Positions 54,719-64,000 of a stretch of DNA of 64,000 nucleotides are shown here, one piece after another (within the stretch, counting starts at the first letter, position 1; the number at the start of each line of letters is the position of its first letter). The stretch comes from Microbulbifer litoralis (GTDB taxonomy: Bacteria > Pseudomonadota > Gammaproteobacteria > Pseudomonadales > Cellvibrionaceae): the NCBI RefSeq assembly GCF_023634065.1, contig NZ_JALKCV010000008.1, positions 150,755 to 214,754 of the forward strand, written 5' to 3'. Both the position numbers and the translations under genes were made by a program. The notes under the pieces are model-generated. The model saw only the letters and a program-made list of their open reading frames with translations. It did not search any database and was not told the DNA's origin.

Positions 54719-56074
54719 ATGGATCTTATTCAGACGGTAATATGGGCCCTGGTCGCCCTCGGCGTGCTGGTCAGCTTTCACGAGCTGGGCCACTTCCTGG
54801 TGGCGCGCGCCTGTGGCGTCAAGGTGCTGCGCTTCTCCGTCGGCTTCGGCCGCCGCCTGTTCTCGCGCTACGATCGCCGGGGCACCGAGTTCGCGATTTC
54901 CGCGATTCCCCTCGGCGGCTATGTGAAAATGCTCGACGAGCGCGAGGGCCCGGTGCCCAGCGACCAGTTGGACCAGGCCTTCAACCGCAAGAGTGTCTGG
55001 GCGCGGATGGCCATTGCCGCGGCCGGCCCGCTGGCCAATTTCCTGCTGGCGATCCTGTTTTTCTGGGTGGTGTTCCTGGGCGGCACATCCGGCCCGGTGC
55101 CGATCGTGAAATCGGTGGCGCCGGACTCCATCGTCGCCCGCGCCGGACTCGAACCGGAGCAGGAAATCATCTCTGTCGACGGCCAGCCGACTCCCACCTG
55201 GCAGGCGCTCAACTGGCGCCTGGCCAACCGCCTGGGCGATACCGGCACCATCCAGTTTTCCGTGCGCTACCCGGATTCCGATCTCGTCTACCAGATGGTG
55301 GCGGATATCGACCGCTGGCTGGCCGGGCAGGAGGTGCCGGATCCGGTGGCGGAGGCGGGCCTGGAACTGTGGACACCGCCGATCACCCTGACCCTGTCCC
55401 GGGTGACTCCGGACAGCCCGGCACAGCGGGCGGGCCTCCGGGCGGACGACCGGATTATCGCCACCGATGGCGAGCGCTTCGACAGCTGGAGCAGCTGGAC
55501 TGAGTATGTCCGCAACCGGGCCGGCGAGCCCCTGCAGGTGGAAGTGGAGCGGGATGGCGAGCGCGAGTTGCTGCAGGTCACACCGGATCCGGTCACGCTG
55601 GACAGCGGGGAGAGAATCGGCCGTATCGGCGTGCTGCCGGTGGTGGAAAGTTGGCCGGAAGACCGCGTGCGCACCTTCCACTACGGGGTGCTCGGCGCCG
55701 TGAACAAGGGGCTGCAGGAGACCTGGGACAAGACCGTTTTTACCCTGCACAGCCTCAAGAAGCTGGTCTTCGGACAGCTGTCGACCAAGAACTTGAGCGG
55801 CCCTATCACCATTGCTAAAGTGGCCGGCACTTCAGCCGAGGCGGGCTGGCAGTCGTTTCTGTCGCTGCTGGCTCTGCTCAGTATCAGCCTCGGTGTCCTC
55901 AACTTGCTGCCGATTCCCGTCCTCGACGGTGGGCATCTCCTCTACTACGGTATCGAAGCGATCAAGGGATCGCCGGTATCGGAGCGGGTGCAGATGATCG
56001 GCTTGCAGGTGGGGATGGCCATGGTGCTCTGCATCATGGGCCTGGCGCTCTACAACGATATTCTGCGCCTGTAG
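54719..56074 (+). CDS. rseP: Site-2 zinc metalloprotease RseP
   Basis: A 451-residue membrane-embedded protease that cleaves anti-sigma factor RseA in the sigma-E stress response. Motifs are HELGH (about 21-25) in the first membrane helix, two PDZ domains (about 125-215 and 225-310; VAPDSIVARAGLEPEQEI and VTPDSPAQRAGLRADDRI) and the LDG motif NLLPIPVLDGGHLLYYG near the C-terminus. It lies directly before bamA, as in E. coli. Confidence 0.96.
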   Translation: MDLIQTVIWALVALGVLVSFHELGHFLVARACGVKVLRFSVGFGRRLFSRYDRRGTEFAISAIPLGGYVKMLDEREGPVPSDQLDQAFNRKSVWARMAIAAAGPLANFLLAILFFWVVFLGGTSGPVPIVKSVAPDSIVARAGLEPEQEIISVDGQPTPTWQALNWRLANRLGDTGTIQFSVRYPDSDLVYQMVADIDRWLAGQEVPDPVAEAGLELWTPPITLTLSRVTPDSPAQRAGLRADDRIIATDGERFDSWSSWTEYVRNRAGEPLQVEVERDGERELLQVTPDPVTLDSGERIGRIGVLPVVESWPEDRVRTFHYGVLGAVNKGLQETWDKTVFTLHSLKKLVFGQLSTKNLSGPITIAKVAGTSAEAGWQSFLSLLALLSISLGVLNLLPIPVLDGGHLLYYGIEAIKGSPVSERVQMIGLQVGMAMVLCIMGLALYNDILRL

Positions 56075-56162
56075 GGCGGCCCCGGAAGGGGCGGGGGAGG
56101 GCAGCTGCGGCTTCCCTCCCGGTCAATTGGAATTGCGAATAAAGAACCTGGATAGACAGTAG

Positions 56163-58772
56163 ATGAATCATTTTCTGAAAGCGGCCTCCCTCGGCCTGGC
56201 CCTGCCGATCACCGCGGTGGCGCAGTCGTTTGTAGTCAGCGATATCCGTGTTGAGGGCCTGCAGCGGGTGTCTGCCGGCACCGTGTTTGCGGCGCTGCCG
56301 GTGCGTGTGGGCGACCAGATCGAGCGCCTGGATATCCAGAGTGCCACCCGCGCGCTGTTTCGCACCGGTTATTTTCAGGATATCCAGATAGGTCGGGAAA
56401 ACGGTGTGCTGGTGATTACCGTGCGCGAGCGCCCGGCGATCTCCAAGATCGAAATCACCGGCAACAAGGCCATCAAGACCGAGGACCTGCTCTCCGGTAT
56501 GGAGGAGAACGGCCTCGCCGAAGGGCAGATTTTCAAGCGCGCCACGCTCGAGGGGCTGGCCCAGGAACTGCAGCGGCAGTATGTCGCCCAGGGCCGCTAC
56601 GGGGCCAGTGTCAAAACCGAGGTGAAGGAGCTGCCGCGCAACCAGGTCGAGCTGAAAGTCGTCGTCGACGAGGGCTCGGTGGCCGCGATCAAGCATATCA
56701 ATATCGTCGGCAACGAGGCTTTCTCCGACGAGGAACTGGCGGAGATTTTCGAGCTGCAGACCACCGGCTGGCTGTCCTGGTTGCGGAGCGACGACAAATA
56801 CTCCCGCGAAAAGCTCACCGGCGACCTGGAGCGCCTGGAGTCCTATTACCTGGACCGCGGCTACCTGGAGTTCAAGATCGACTCGACCCAGGTGTCCCTG
56901 AGCCCGGACAAGCAGAGCGTTTTCATCACCGTCAATGTGACCGAGGGGGATGTCTACAAGGTCAGTGAAGTGGACCTGGCCGGCGACCCGGTCGTGCCCG
57001 AGGAAGAGATCAAGCGCCTGTTGCTGGTGCGCGAGGGGCAGACTTTCTCACAGGTGCTGATGACCACCACCTCCGACTACATCACCAAGCGCCTGGGCAA
57101 TGAGGGGTACACCTTTGCCGAGGTCAACGGTATGCCCGAGCCCAACGAGGAAGACAAGACGGTGAAGGTCACCTTCTTTATCGACCCGGGCAAGCGCGCC
57201 TATGTGCGCCGAATCAATTTCCGCGGCAATACCCGCACCTCCGACGAAGTGCTGCGCCGCGAAATGCGCCAGATGGAATCTGCCTCTGCCTCTTCCGCGC
57301 GCATCGAGCAGTCCAAGGTGCGCCTGGAGCGCCTGGGGTATTTCAAGGAAGTGCAGGTCGAGACCACCGAAGTGCCGGGCACCTCCGACCAGATCGATGT
57401 GGAATACACGGTGGAGGAGCAGCCGTCGGGTACCATCGGCGGTACCATCGGTTACGCGCAGTCCAACGGCCTGGTGCTGGGTGCCAACGTGCAGGAGAAC
57501 AACTGGCTGGGTACCGGCAAGTCGGTCGGCTTCGCGATCAATACCTCCCGCTACCAGCAGGTTGCCAATTTCTCCTACACCGATCCCTATTTCACACCGG
57601 ACGGCGTAAGTCGCGGCTTCAATGTGTTCTACCAGGAGCGCGATTACTCCGAGATCAACCTGTCGGACTACAACACCACCCGCTATGGCGCCGGCCTGAG
57701 TTTCGGTTACCCGATTTCGGAAATTTCCCGGATCGGCCTGAACCTGGGTGTCAGTCATATGGAGCTCGGTGTGGGCTCGGCACCGGTCAAGGAAATCAAG
57801 GACAGCCCGGTGCCCATCAATGGTATCGATACGGTTATAACGCCGGAAGAGGCGAGTGAGGTGGCCGCGGCGATCAGCGATACCGACTCAGATGGCGAGG
57901 AGAAGTCGCCGGAGGAGATCAACCTGAGTATGCCGCTGGGCCCGTCCCTGCTGAATACGGATCTGGACGGTTTTGTCGATGAAAATGGCGATGTGTTCGA
58001 TTCCTATACCGGCACCATTTCCTATGCCCGCTCGACACTGAACCGCGGTATTCTCGCGACCCGCGGCACTTCCCAGCGGCTGTCACTGGAGGTCGCCCTG
58101 CCCGGCGGTGACCTGGAATACTACAAGGCCGTTTTTACCGGCCAGTATTTCCGTCCGCTGACCGACAACCTGACACTGCGGCTGCGCACCCGCCTGGGCT
58201 ACGCCGAGGGCTACGGTGAGACCTCGGAGTTGCCCTTCTTCGAGCACTTCTACGCCGGTGGCTTCGGCTCGGTGCGCGGTTTCGAGCGCAATACCCTGGG
58301 GCCGCGCTCCACGCGTCCGGAGCAATATGTCACCGGTTATTCCGCCTGGGAGGACGCCAACGGCGACGGCGTGGTGGAAGCCAGTGAGTTGACGCAATCC
58401 TATATAATCGACCCGGAAACGGGGCAGCTGCAGGTGCAGGCCCTCAGCAGCCGGGAGCCGGATCCGTTCGGCGGCAATATCCTGGTCGAGGGCAGTGCGG
58501 AGATCATTTTCCCGATTCCGTTCGTCAAGGACCAGCGCTCCATGCAGTCGGCGTTCTTCGTTGACGCGGGTAACGTTTTCGATACCAACTGTGGTAATTC
58601 ACAGCTCAACTGCTACGATGTCGACCTCAATCACATCAATGTCTCCGCCGGTATCGGCCTGACCTGGATTACCGGCTTCGGGCCACTGACATTCAGCCTG
58701 GCCAAGGCATTGGAGAAAAACGACGAAGACGAAGTGGAAGTGTTCCAATTCTCACTGGGTAACAGTTTCTGA
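56163..58772 (+). CDS. bamA: Outer-membrane protein assembly factor BamA
   Basis: An 869-residue Omp85 protein: signal peptide (about 1-21), five POTRA domains (about 22-425), and a C-terminal 16-strand barrel with the VRGFERN motif in loop 6 and final residue Phe. It inserts beta-barrel proteins into the outer membrane with BamB-E. It is longer than the E. coli protein (about 810) because of acidic insertions: D573xD575xD577G, D600xD602GxxD606xNGD610 and a perfect EF-hand-type loop DANGDGVVEASE (731-742, bases 58353-58388) inside loop 6. Confidence 0.96.
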   Translation: MNHFLKAASLGLALPITAVAQSFVVSDIRVEGLQRVSAGTVFAALPVRVGDQIERLDIQSATRALFRTGYFQDIQIGRENGVLVITVRERPAISKIEITGNKAIKTEDLLSGMEENGLAEGQIFKRATLEGLAQELQRQYVAQGRYGASVKTEVKELPRNQVELKVVVDEGSVAAIKHINIVGNEAFSDEELAEIFELQTTGWLSWLRSDDKYSREKLTGDLERLESYYLDRGYLEFKIDSTQVSLSPDKQSVFITVNVTEGDVYKVSEVDLAGDPVVPEEEIKRLLLVREGQTFSQVLMTTTSDYITKRLGNEGYTFAEVNGMPEPNEEDKTVKVTFFIDPGKRAYVRRINFRGNTRTSDEVLRREMRQMESASASSARIEQSKVRLERLGYFKEVQVETTEVPGTSDQIDVEYTVEEQPSGTIGGTIGYAQSNGLVLGANVQENNWLGTGKSVGFAINTSRYQQVANFSYTDPYFTPDGVSRGFNVFYQERDYSEINLSDYNTTRYGAGLSFGYPISEISRIGLNLGVSHMELGVGSAPVKEIKDSPVPINGIDTVITPEEASEVAAAISDTDSDGEEKSPEEINLSMPLGPSLLNTDLDGFVDENGDVFDSYTGTISYARSTLNRGILATRGTSQRLSLEVALPGGDLEYYKAVFTGQYFRPLTDNLTLRLRTRLGYAEGYGETSELPFFEHFYAGGFGSVRGFERNTLGPRSTRPEQYVTGYSAWEDANGDGVVEASELTQSYIIDPETGQLQVQALSSREPDPFGGNILVEGSAEIIFPIPFVKDQRSMQSAFFVDAGNVFDTNCGNSQLNCYDVDLNHINVSAGIGLTWITGFGPLTFSLAKALEKNDEDEVEVFQFSLGNSF

Positions 58773-58848
58773 TTCTAAAGCTGCGCAAAATAGCTGCTTG
58801 GGGTGATGTTGCCGCTAACGATAAATAAAGCAATATGGAGAATCCGAC

Positions 58849-59364
58849 GTGCTTAAAAGTGTAAAAATTTTCGCAGTGCTGCTTGCTGGTATCCTGGCCT
58901 CCGGCGCCGCCATGGCCGAGACCAAGGTGGCGGTATTCAATCTGCAGGCTGCCATCATGAGCACCGAGGCCGCGAAGTCCAAGGTCAATGCACTGAAGAC
59001 CAGCTCTGAATACTCCCAGCTGCAGAGCAGCGCCGAGTCCATCCGCGCCGAAGTGCAGAAACTGGCCGAGGACGCGCAGAAAAACTCGGTTACCTGGTCC
59101 GAAGAGCAGAAGGCCGAGCACCAGCGCAAGATGAATTTCAAGCGTTCCGATTTCGAAACCGCGGTGAAAAAGCTGCGCGCGATGGAACAGCAGGTGGGCC
59201 AGGATATCCAGAAATCCATGGCCCCCAAGGCCAAGTCTGCACTGGAAGCCATTATCAAGGAGCAGCAGCTCGACCTGGTCTTGGATGCCAACTCCGCATT
59301 CTACGCCGGTGATGGTGCCGACCTGACCGCAGCGGTGGTCAAGCGCATGAATGCCGACAAGTAA
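58849..59364 (+). CDS. skp: Periplasmic chaperone Skp (OmpH)
   Basis: A 171-residue chaperone with a signal peptide (MLKSVKIFAVLLAGILASGAAMA) and long charged helices (EYSQLQSSAESIRAEVQKLAED) forming the tentacles of the Skp trimer that escorts outer-membrane proteins to BamA. It starts at GTG 58849 with GGAG upstream. It is encoded between bamA and lpxD as in E. coli. Confidence 0.93.
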   Translation: MLKSVKIFAVLLAGILASGAAMAETKVAVFNLQAAIMSTEAAKSKVNALKTSSEYSQLQSSAESIRAEVQKLAEDAQKNSVTWSEEQKAEHQRKMNFKRSDFETAVKKLRAMEQQVGQDIQKSMAPKAKSALEAIIKEQQLDLVLDANSAFYAGDGADLTAAVVKRMNADK

Positions 59365-59385
59365 ACTGCCGGCAGAAATTTCCCG

Positions 59386-60450
59386 ATGACAGACAGACCG
59401 ACGCTCGCCCAGCTGGCGCAACAGCTGGGCGCTGACCTGCGTCTCGCGCCCGGAGCGGATGCCGAACAGGTGCCCTCCGGGCTCAGTACGTTACAGGATG
59501 CCACTCCCGAGCAGGTCAGCTTTCTCGCCAGTGCCAACTATCGCCGTTTTCTCGCCGATACCAGGGCCTGTGCGGTCCTGGTCAGCGAAGACCTGGCCGC
59601 CGAGTGCCGGGTGTCGGCACTGGTTGTGGCGGATCCCTACCATGCCTTCGCCCGCGCGACAGCCGTCTACGACCGGACGCCCCGGCCCGAGCCCGGCGTT
59701 CACTCTTCCGCCGTGGTGCATCCGGATGCAGAGGTGGATCCCGGAGCCTGTATCGGTCCCGGTGCCGTGATAGAGGCCCGGGCGCAAATTGGCGCCGGTG
59801 TGATTGTCGGCGCCAACTGCATCGTGGGGGAGGGCAGCGTCATCGGTGCCGGCTCCCGCCTGCACCCGGGCGCAGTGATTTACCACGGTTGTTCTGTCGG
59901 TCGCGATTGCGTCATTCACAGCCAGGCGGTGATCGGTGCCGACGGCTTCGGCTTTGCGCCCCATGAGCGCAGCTGGACCAAGATTCACCAGTTGGGCGGT
60001 GTCGAGATTGGCGATGAAGTGGAAATCGGCGCTGTCACCTGTATCGATCGCGGAGCGCTGGGCGATACGGTCATCGGCCGTGGGGTCAAGATCGACAATC
60101 AGGTGCAGATCGCGCACAATGTGCAAATTGGTGACTACTCAGCCATCGCCGCCTGTTCCGCGGTAGCCGGCAGTGCCACCATCGGCAAGTACTGCACCCT
60201 CGCCGGCGGCGCCGGAGTGGTGGGGCATGTGACGGTAGCCGATGGCACCCATATCACTGCGAGAACGTTGGTGACCAAGTCTATCGATAGTGCCGGCTCC
60301 TACTCCAGCGGCACACCTTTCTCGGACAGTCGCAATTGGCGCCGCAACGCTGTGCGTTACGGCCAGCTGGACCAGATGGCGCGTCGCCTGAAGGCATTGG
60401 AGAAAGAGCTGGATACAATGCGGGCCGATCGGCAAGGGACGGAAGACTGA
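59386..60450 (+). CDS. lpxD: UDP-3-O-(3-hydroxyacyl)glucosamine N-acyltransferase
   Basis: A 354-residue hexapeptide-repeat acyltransferase adding the second hydroxyacyl chain in lipid A synthesis. An N-terminal uridine-binding domain (about 1-100) is followed by the left-handed beta-helix (about 105-295), with the catalytic-His segment [17 protein letters not shown] near 240-256, and a C-terminal helix. It lies 21 bases after skp. Confidence 0.96.
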   Translation: MTDRPTLAQLAQQLGADLRLAPGADAEQVPSGLSTLQDATPEQVSFLASANYRRFLADTRACAVLVSEDLAAECRVSALVVADPYHAFARATAVYDRTPRPEPGVHSSAVVHPDAEVDPGACIGPGAVIEARAQIGAGVIVGANCIVGEGSVIGAGSRLHPGAVIYHGCSVGRDCVIHSQAVIGADGFGFAPHERSWTKIHQLGGVEIGDEVEIGAVTCIDRGALGDTVIGRGVKIDNQVQIAHNVQIGDYSAIAACSAVAGSATIGKYCTLAGGAGVVGHVTVADGTHITARTLVTKSIDSAGSYSSGTPFSDSRNWRRNAVRYGQLDQMARRLKALEKELDTMRADRQGTED

Positions 60451-60546
60451 GCTGATCCGGCCAATCATATTTGGGTTTGTTGTTTTCGGGGCGTGCGTGC
60501 GCGGATGTGCATCGACGCCCCGAAGTGGTTTCTGGGGACTTTTGGA

Positions 60547-60984
60547 ATGATGGACGTACGCGAAATTCGTCAATACCTGCCGCACCGCTATCCGTTTCTG
60601 CTGGTGGATCGGGTCGTGGAGCTGGAGAAAGGGAAATACATCAAGGGCTACAAGAATATCTCGGTCAATGAAGAGGTGTTCAACGGCCACTTCCCCGAGG
60701 CGCCCATTTTCCCCGGTGTCATGATTGTCGAGGCCATGGCCCAGGTATCCGGCATCCTCGGCTTCAAGACGCTGGGAAAAAAGCCGGAGGACGGTTTCCT
60801 CTACCTGTTTGCGGGCATCGACGATGTTCGCTTCAAGCGCCAGGTGATACCGGGCGACCGGCTGGAGCTGGAGTCGGAAGTCGTTTCCGAGCGCCGCGGC
60901 ATCTGGAAATTTTCCTGCAGGGCCAGCGTCGACGGAGAACTGGCGGCAGCCGCCAATGTGCTGTGTGCAGTGAAGCAGGTTTGA
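60547..60984 (+). CDS. fabZ: 3-hydroxyacyl-[ACP] dehydratase FabZ
   Basis: A 145-residue hot-dog-fold dehydratase in fatty-acid elongation. The active-site motif is [21 protein letters not shown] with catalytic His and Glu. The start at 60547 (or the next codon, 60550) follows GGGGAC; the frame upstream to 60493 is not conserved. FabZ uses the same hydroxyacyl-ACP pool as LpxA and LpxD, which explains the clustering. Confidence 0.96.
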   Translation: MMDVREIRQYLPHRYPFLLVDRVVELEKGKYIKGYKNISVNEEVFNGHFPEAPIFPGVMIVEAMAQVSGILGFKTLGKKPEDGFLYLFAGIDDVRFKRQVIPGDRLELESEVVSERRGIWKFSCRASVDGELAAAANVLCAVKQV

Positions 60985-61170
60985 TTACAATCGCACTGTG
61001 ACCGGTTCGGTTTCCTTGTTTTTGTTTGTTTTTTAGAATGTTCGGTTCAACACGAGACACTGTTGTGTCGTCGCCGGTCAGGCCGGCGGGAATGCCCGAA
61101 CTGTTGGCAGGTATCTGCGCGGGCCGGTTGTTCACCGGTATTTCGTGGCGGCAACCGGGCGCTCGATCCG

Positions 61171-61209
61171 TCCGTATGCCGGGTTAAATTATCCGTATGC
61201 CGGTTAAAT
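61171..61209. repeat. Short direct duplication upstream of lpxA
   Basis: TCCGTATGCCGGGTTAAAT (61171-61189) is repeated as TCCGTATGCCGGTTAAAT (61192-61209), one G shorter, right before the lpxA ribosome-binding site AGAGGAG. The 60985-61228 gap also has a T-rich stretch after fabZ and a small GCCGG/CCGGC hairpin near 61076-61091. It may be a promoter or a recent slippage. Confidence 0.6.
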
Positions 61210-61228
61210 AAGAGGAGCAGGGCGCAGA

Positions 61229-62008
61229 ATGCAGACGAACATCCACCCCACAGCCATTGTCGACGAGTCGGCAATTCTGGGTGCCGGGGTGCGTATTGGT
61301 CCCTATACCGTAGTGGGGCCAGGGGTGGAAATCGGGGACGGCTGCGAGATCGCGTCCCACGTGGTCCTGACCGGCCCCACGCGGCTGGGCAGGAACAACC
61401 GCATCTACCAGTTTGCCTCTGTCGGCCAGGACACCCCAGACAAAAAATACCAGGGGGAAGATACCACCCTGGTGATCGGTGACGACAACGTGATCCGCGA
61501 AGGGGTAACCATCCACCGCGGCACGGTACAGGATCGTGGCGAAACCACCATCGGTAACGACAACCTGATCATGGCCTACGCCCATGTCGGCCACGACAGT
61601 GTGATCCGCAATCACACCATCCTGGTCAACAATGTCGCGCTGGCCGGGCATGTGGAAGTGCGGGACTGGGCCATTCTCAGCGGCTTCAGTCTCGTACATC
61701 AGTACTGCACCATCGGTGAACACGCCTTTACCGGCATGGGCGCGGCGATCGGCAAGGATGTGCCAGCCTACGTGATGGTGGCCGGCAACCCGGCGGAAGC
61801 CAAGACCATCAATGCCGAGGGGCTGCGCCGCCGCGGCTTTACGCGCGAGCAGATAGCCGTGATCAATAAAGCCTACAAAATCGTCTACCGGCGGGGGCTG
61901 ACCATGCAGGAGGCACTGGAGGCCCTGCTGGAGTTGCGCCAACAGTCGGAGGTGATCCAGCCCTGGATCGATTCCCTCGAGTCCTCCTCCCGCGGTATAA
62001 CCCGCTGA
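61229..62008 (+). CDS. lpxA: UDP-N-acetylglucosamine acyltransferase
   Basis: A 259-residue left-handed beta-helix enzyme that catalyses the first step of lipid A synthesis, transferring a hydroxyacyl chain from ACP to UDP-GlcNAc. Hexapeptide repeats run from about 10 to 190, with the active-site His region YAHVGHDSVIRNH, and the C-terminal helical domain includes RRGFTREQIAVINKAYK. It has AGAGGAG upstream of the ATG. Confidence 0.96.
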   Translation: MQTNIHPTAIVDESAILGAGVRIGPYTVVGPGVEIGDGCEIASHVVLTGPTRLGRNNRIYQFASVGQDTPDKKYQGEDTTLVIGDDNVIREGVTIHRGTVQDRGETTIGNDNLIMAYAHVGHDSVIRNHTILVNNVALAGHVEVRDWAILSGFSLVHQYCTIGEHAFTGMGAAIGKDVPAYVMVAGNPAEAKTINAEGLRRRGFTREQIAVINKAYKIVYRRGLTMQEALEALLELRQQSEVIQPWIDSLESSSRGITR

Positions 62009-62065
62009 TTTCGAATCTGCCCCACTGACGCCCCGCCCGGGCCCGGCAAGAAAGGGATCCATTCC

Positions 62066-63220
62066 GTGACAGATTACGACAACCCCGTCCGTATCGGCAT
62101 CGTCGCCGGAGAGGCGTCGGGGGATATTCTCGGCGCCGGCCTGATTGCCGCGCTGCAGGAGCGGATCCCGAACCTGCAGGTCGAGGGCATCGCCGGTCCG
62201 CGTATGCTCGGGCTGGGGGCTCAGTCGCTGTTCCCGATGGAGCGCCTGTCGGTGATGGGGCTGGTGGAACCGCTCAAGCGGTTGCCGGAACTGCTCAGGA
62301 TCCGCCGCACGCTGCGCCGGCATTTTATCGACAACCCGCCGGACCTGTTCGTCGGAATCGACTCGCCGGATTTCAATCTCTCGCTCGAGGAATCCCTGAA
62401 AACCGCCGGCATCCCCACAGTGCACTATGTGAGCCCCTCGGTCTGGGCCTGGCGTCGCGGGCGCATCAAGAAAATTGCCCGCGCGGTGGACCATATGCTG
62501 ACGCTGTTGCCGTTCGAGGCCGATTTCTACCGCGAGCACCAGGTGCCGGTAACTTTTGTCGGCCACCCACTCGCGGACGAAATTCCGCTGCAGGTGGATA
62601 CCGCGGCGGCGCGTGAAGAGTTGGGGTTTGCCCCCGGCGGCAGGGTGGTGGCATTGCTGCCGGGCAGTCGCGGCGGTGAAGTGAAACTGCTTGGTCCGCT
62701 GTTCCTGCAGGCGGCGCGCTGGTGTCACCAGCGCCGCCCGGAACTCAGGTTTGTGCTGCCGGCGGCGAACGAGCAGCGACTGGCGGAACTGAAACAATTG
62801 CTCGAGAACTATGGCGATTTACCGGTGACACTGCTGGATGGCAATTCCCACGGCGCTGTGTCGGCCGCGGACAATGTGCTGATTGCCTCCGGCACCGCCA
62901 CGCTCGAAACCATGTTGCTGAAAAAGCCGATGGTGGTGGCCTACAAGATGGCCGGCCTGTCCTACGCGATCTTTTCGCGCATGCTGCACACTTCCTGGGT
63001 GTCGTTGCCGAACCTGCTGGCGCAGCGCGAACTGGTACCCGAAATCCTGCAGGACGACGCCACACCGGAAAATCTCGGCGCGGCGCTGCTGCAGTTCTAC
63101 GACGATCCGTTGCTGTACGATCAGTTGCAGCGGGAATTCGACGATCTGCACCAGCAGCTGCGTCGCAATGCCTCCGCGCGCGCGGCGGACGCCGTCTGTC
63201 AATTGATTGAAGCCCGATGA
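62066..63220 (+). CDS. lpxB: Lipid A disaccharide synthase
   Basis: A 384-residue GT-B glycosyltransferase (GT19) that joins UDP-diacylglucosamine and lipid X. Typical are [67 protein letters not shown] and [21 protein letters not shown]. It starts at GTG 62066 and overlaps rnhB by four bases. It completes the lpxD-fabZ-lpxA-lpxB set. Confidence 0.96.
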   Translation: MTDYDNPVRIGIVAGEASGDILGAGLIAALQERIPNLQVEGIAGPRMLGLGAQSLFPMERLSVMGLVEPLKRLPELLRIRRTLRRHFIDNPPDLFVGIDSPDFNLSLEESLKTAGIPTVHYVSPSVWAWRRGRIKKIARAVDHMLTLLPFEADFYREHQVPVTFVGHPLADEIPLQVDTAAAREELGFAPGGRVVALLPGSRGGEVKLLGPLFLQAARWCHQRRPELRFVLPAANEQRLAELKQLLENYGDLPVTLLDGNSHGAVSAADNVLIASGTATLETMLLKKPMVVAYKMAGLSYAIFSRMLHTSWVSLPNLLAQRELVPEILQDDATPENLGAALLQFYDDPLLYDQLQREFDDLHQQLRRNASARAADAVCQLIEAR

Positions 63221-63834
63221 GTACAAAAAAAACATTGCCACCCTATGTCTGCCCCTACGGTGGAGAACTGCTCGCCGGCGTGGATGAGGTCGGTCGCGGC
63301 CCGCTCGCCGGCGATGTGGTCGCCGCGGCCGTGATCCTGGATCCGGCGAGGCCGGTCGAGGGGCTGGCGGACTCGAAAAAGCTGACCGAGAAAAAGCGCG
63401 AGGCGCTGTTCGACCTGATTCGTGAGCGGGCGCTAAGTTTTGCCGTCGCCCGCGCCACGGTGGCCGAAATCGACCGGCTCAATATCCTGCACGCAAGCCT
63501 GCTGGCGATGCGGCGCGCGGTCGAGCAGTTGCCCGTGCAGCCGGAGTTTGTGCTGGTGGATGGCAATCGCAAGCCGGACTGGCAGTACGCCTGCGATACG
63601 GTCGTCAAGGGCGACGGCCGCGTGGCCGCAATCGGTGCGGCATCGATCCTGGCCAAGGTGACGCGGGACCGGGAAATGGTGGAGTTGGACCGGCAGTATC
63701 CGGGCTACGGCCTGGCCGGGCACAAGGGCTACCCGACCAAAGCGCATATGCAGGCATTGGAAACGCTGGGGGCCAGTCCCATTCACCGACAGAGTTTTGC
63801 GCCGGTCAGGCGGTTGTCGATGGAATTCGGCTGA
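63217..63834 (+). CDS. rnhB: Ribonuclease HII
   Basis: A 205-residue endonuclease that cuts RNA in RNA-DNA hybrids and single ribonucleotides in DNA. Catalytic residues appear as Asp23 and Glu24 ([12 protein letters not shown]), Asp115 ([10 protein letters not shown]) and Asp in VTRDREM. ATG 63217 overlaps the lpxB stop (ATGA). The conserved lpxB-rnhB order is kept; dnaE, which often follows, is not on this strand in the window. Confidence 0.96.
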   Translation: MSTKKTLPPYVCPYGGELLAGVDEVGRGPLAGDVVAAAVILDPARPVEGLADSKKLTEKKREALFDLIRERALSFAVARATVAEIDRLNILHASLLAMRRAVEQLPVQPEFVLVDGNRKPDWQYACDTVVKGDGRVAAIGAASILAKVTRDREMVELDRQYPGYGLAGHKGYPTKAHMQALETLGASPIHRQSFAPVRRLSMEFG

Positions 63835-63837
63835 GCG

Positions 63838-63858
63838 GTAGGGTGCGCTGTGCGCACC
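63838..63858 (+). repeat. REP-like palindrome, copy 2
   Basis: GTAGGGTGCGC, TGT spacer region and GCGCACC form a seven-base stem (63842-63848 with 63852-63858) just after rnhB. It matches the copy at 41032-41052 at 19 of 21 positions in opposite orientation and may act as a 3' hairpin. Confidence 0.65.
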
Positions 63859-63918
63859 GGCTGCTGCCGGATTCTCCACGAGACGGGTGTCGTTCAGTGC
63901 GCGCGGCGCGCCTTACGC

Positions 63919-64000
63919 CTACTCCGAACCCCGCCGATCCATTTTCTTCACCCGCGCCCGCGTAATCATCTTGTCCGAGACCGCCTCGATCTCCACCCGA
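63919..64000 (-). CDS. 3' end of a minus-strand gene running out of the window
   Basis: The last bases encode, on the minus strand, about 27 residues ending EAVSDKMITRARVKKMDRRG-Ser-Glu then TAG at 63919-63921. The frame stays open to base 64000. The basic, helical end looks like real protein and would be convergent with rnhB, but it is too short for me to identify. Confidence 0.4.
   Translation of the reverse strand, partial: RVEIEAVSDKMITRARVKKMDRRGSE

Noticed and set aside
52574..55750. A 1058-codon open frame on the minus strand across cdsA-dxr-rseP
   Set aside because: It lies opposite three conserved genes, and its His/Gln/Arg-rich composition is the usual GC-rich shadow.

Overview
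The window is 64 kb of GC-rich DNA that is coding on both strands almost throughout, from a free-living gammaproteobacterium. The conserved gene orders (glnD-map facing rpsB-tsf-pyrH-frr-uppS-cdsA-dxr-rseP-bamA-skp-lpxD-fabZ-lpxA-lpxB-rnhB; rnm-yciO-scpA-scpB-rluB; dapC-nth-arsC-like-dapD-dapE) are typical of that class. A GH27 alpha-galactosidase with an NPCBM domain, twin OmpA/TSP3 proteins and many acidic Ca-binding-like motifs suggest a marine polysaccharide degrader of the Cellvibrionales type, such as Microbulbifer. The genus is an inference. No rRNA, tRNA, transposase, prophage or CRISPR was seen.

Layout. 1-4.0 kb: 3' part of a secreted-type alpha-galactosidase; a divergent HxlR repressor/quinone reductase pair with a palindromic operator; an XRE regulator with two palindromes at its own start; a small orphan gene. 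4.2-7.4 kb: an AaeXAB-like efflux cassette (DUF1656, HlyD-type adaptor, FUSC pump). 7.4-12.0 kb: a Fur-box-controlled unit with an unrecognised exported helical protein followed by a ferric-iron ABC importer. 12.0-17.9 kb: a PhoD-like phosphatase, a membrane LytTR regulator, and a divergent two-subunit molybdenum hydroxylase (2Fe-2S subunit plus Tat-exported large subunit). 18.2-20.5 kb: two OmpA paralogues. 20.7-25.7 kb: a minus-strand housekeeping block (SpoU methyltransferase, DUF2520, PdxJ, cyclophilin, SH3 protein, YciI, VC0807-like). 26-31 kb: rnm, yciO, scpA, scpB, rluB, where ScpA and especially ScpB carry long acidic tails. 31-34.5 kb: a SRPBCC protein and a Cpx envelope-stress system (cpxA, cpxR, divergent cpxP) with a 10-bp-phased array of five CpxR-like half-sites between cpxR and cpxP. 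34.7-39.6 kb: flavodoxin, a small partner protein, an acidic DUF4397 lipoprotein and an S9 peptidase. 39.7-48.2 kb: lysine biosynthesis (dapE, dapD, dapC) with nth, an ArsC-like reductase, glnD and map, all on the minus strand. 48.2-64 kb: translation, isoprenoid, envelope-assembly and lipid A genes.

The most unusual signals are: (i) 16 perfect copies of the heptamer GAGTCCC beginning one base after the dapD stop codon, with two-copy versions touching the glnD and map stop codons; (ii) the phased Cpx array; (iii) EF-hand-like loops inserted in the extracellular loops of BamA; (iv) the Fur-boxed unknown exported protein ahead of the iron importer; (v) a perfect 25-bp inverted repeat between dapE and dapD. 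Most coding content is ordinary core genome.
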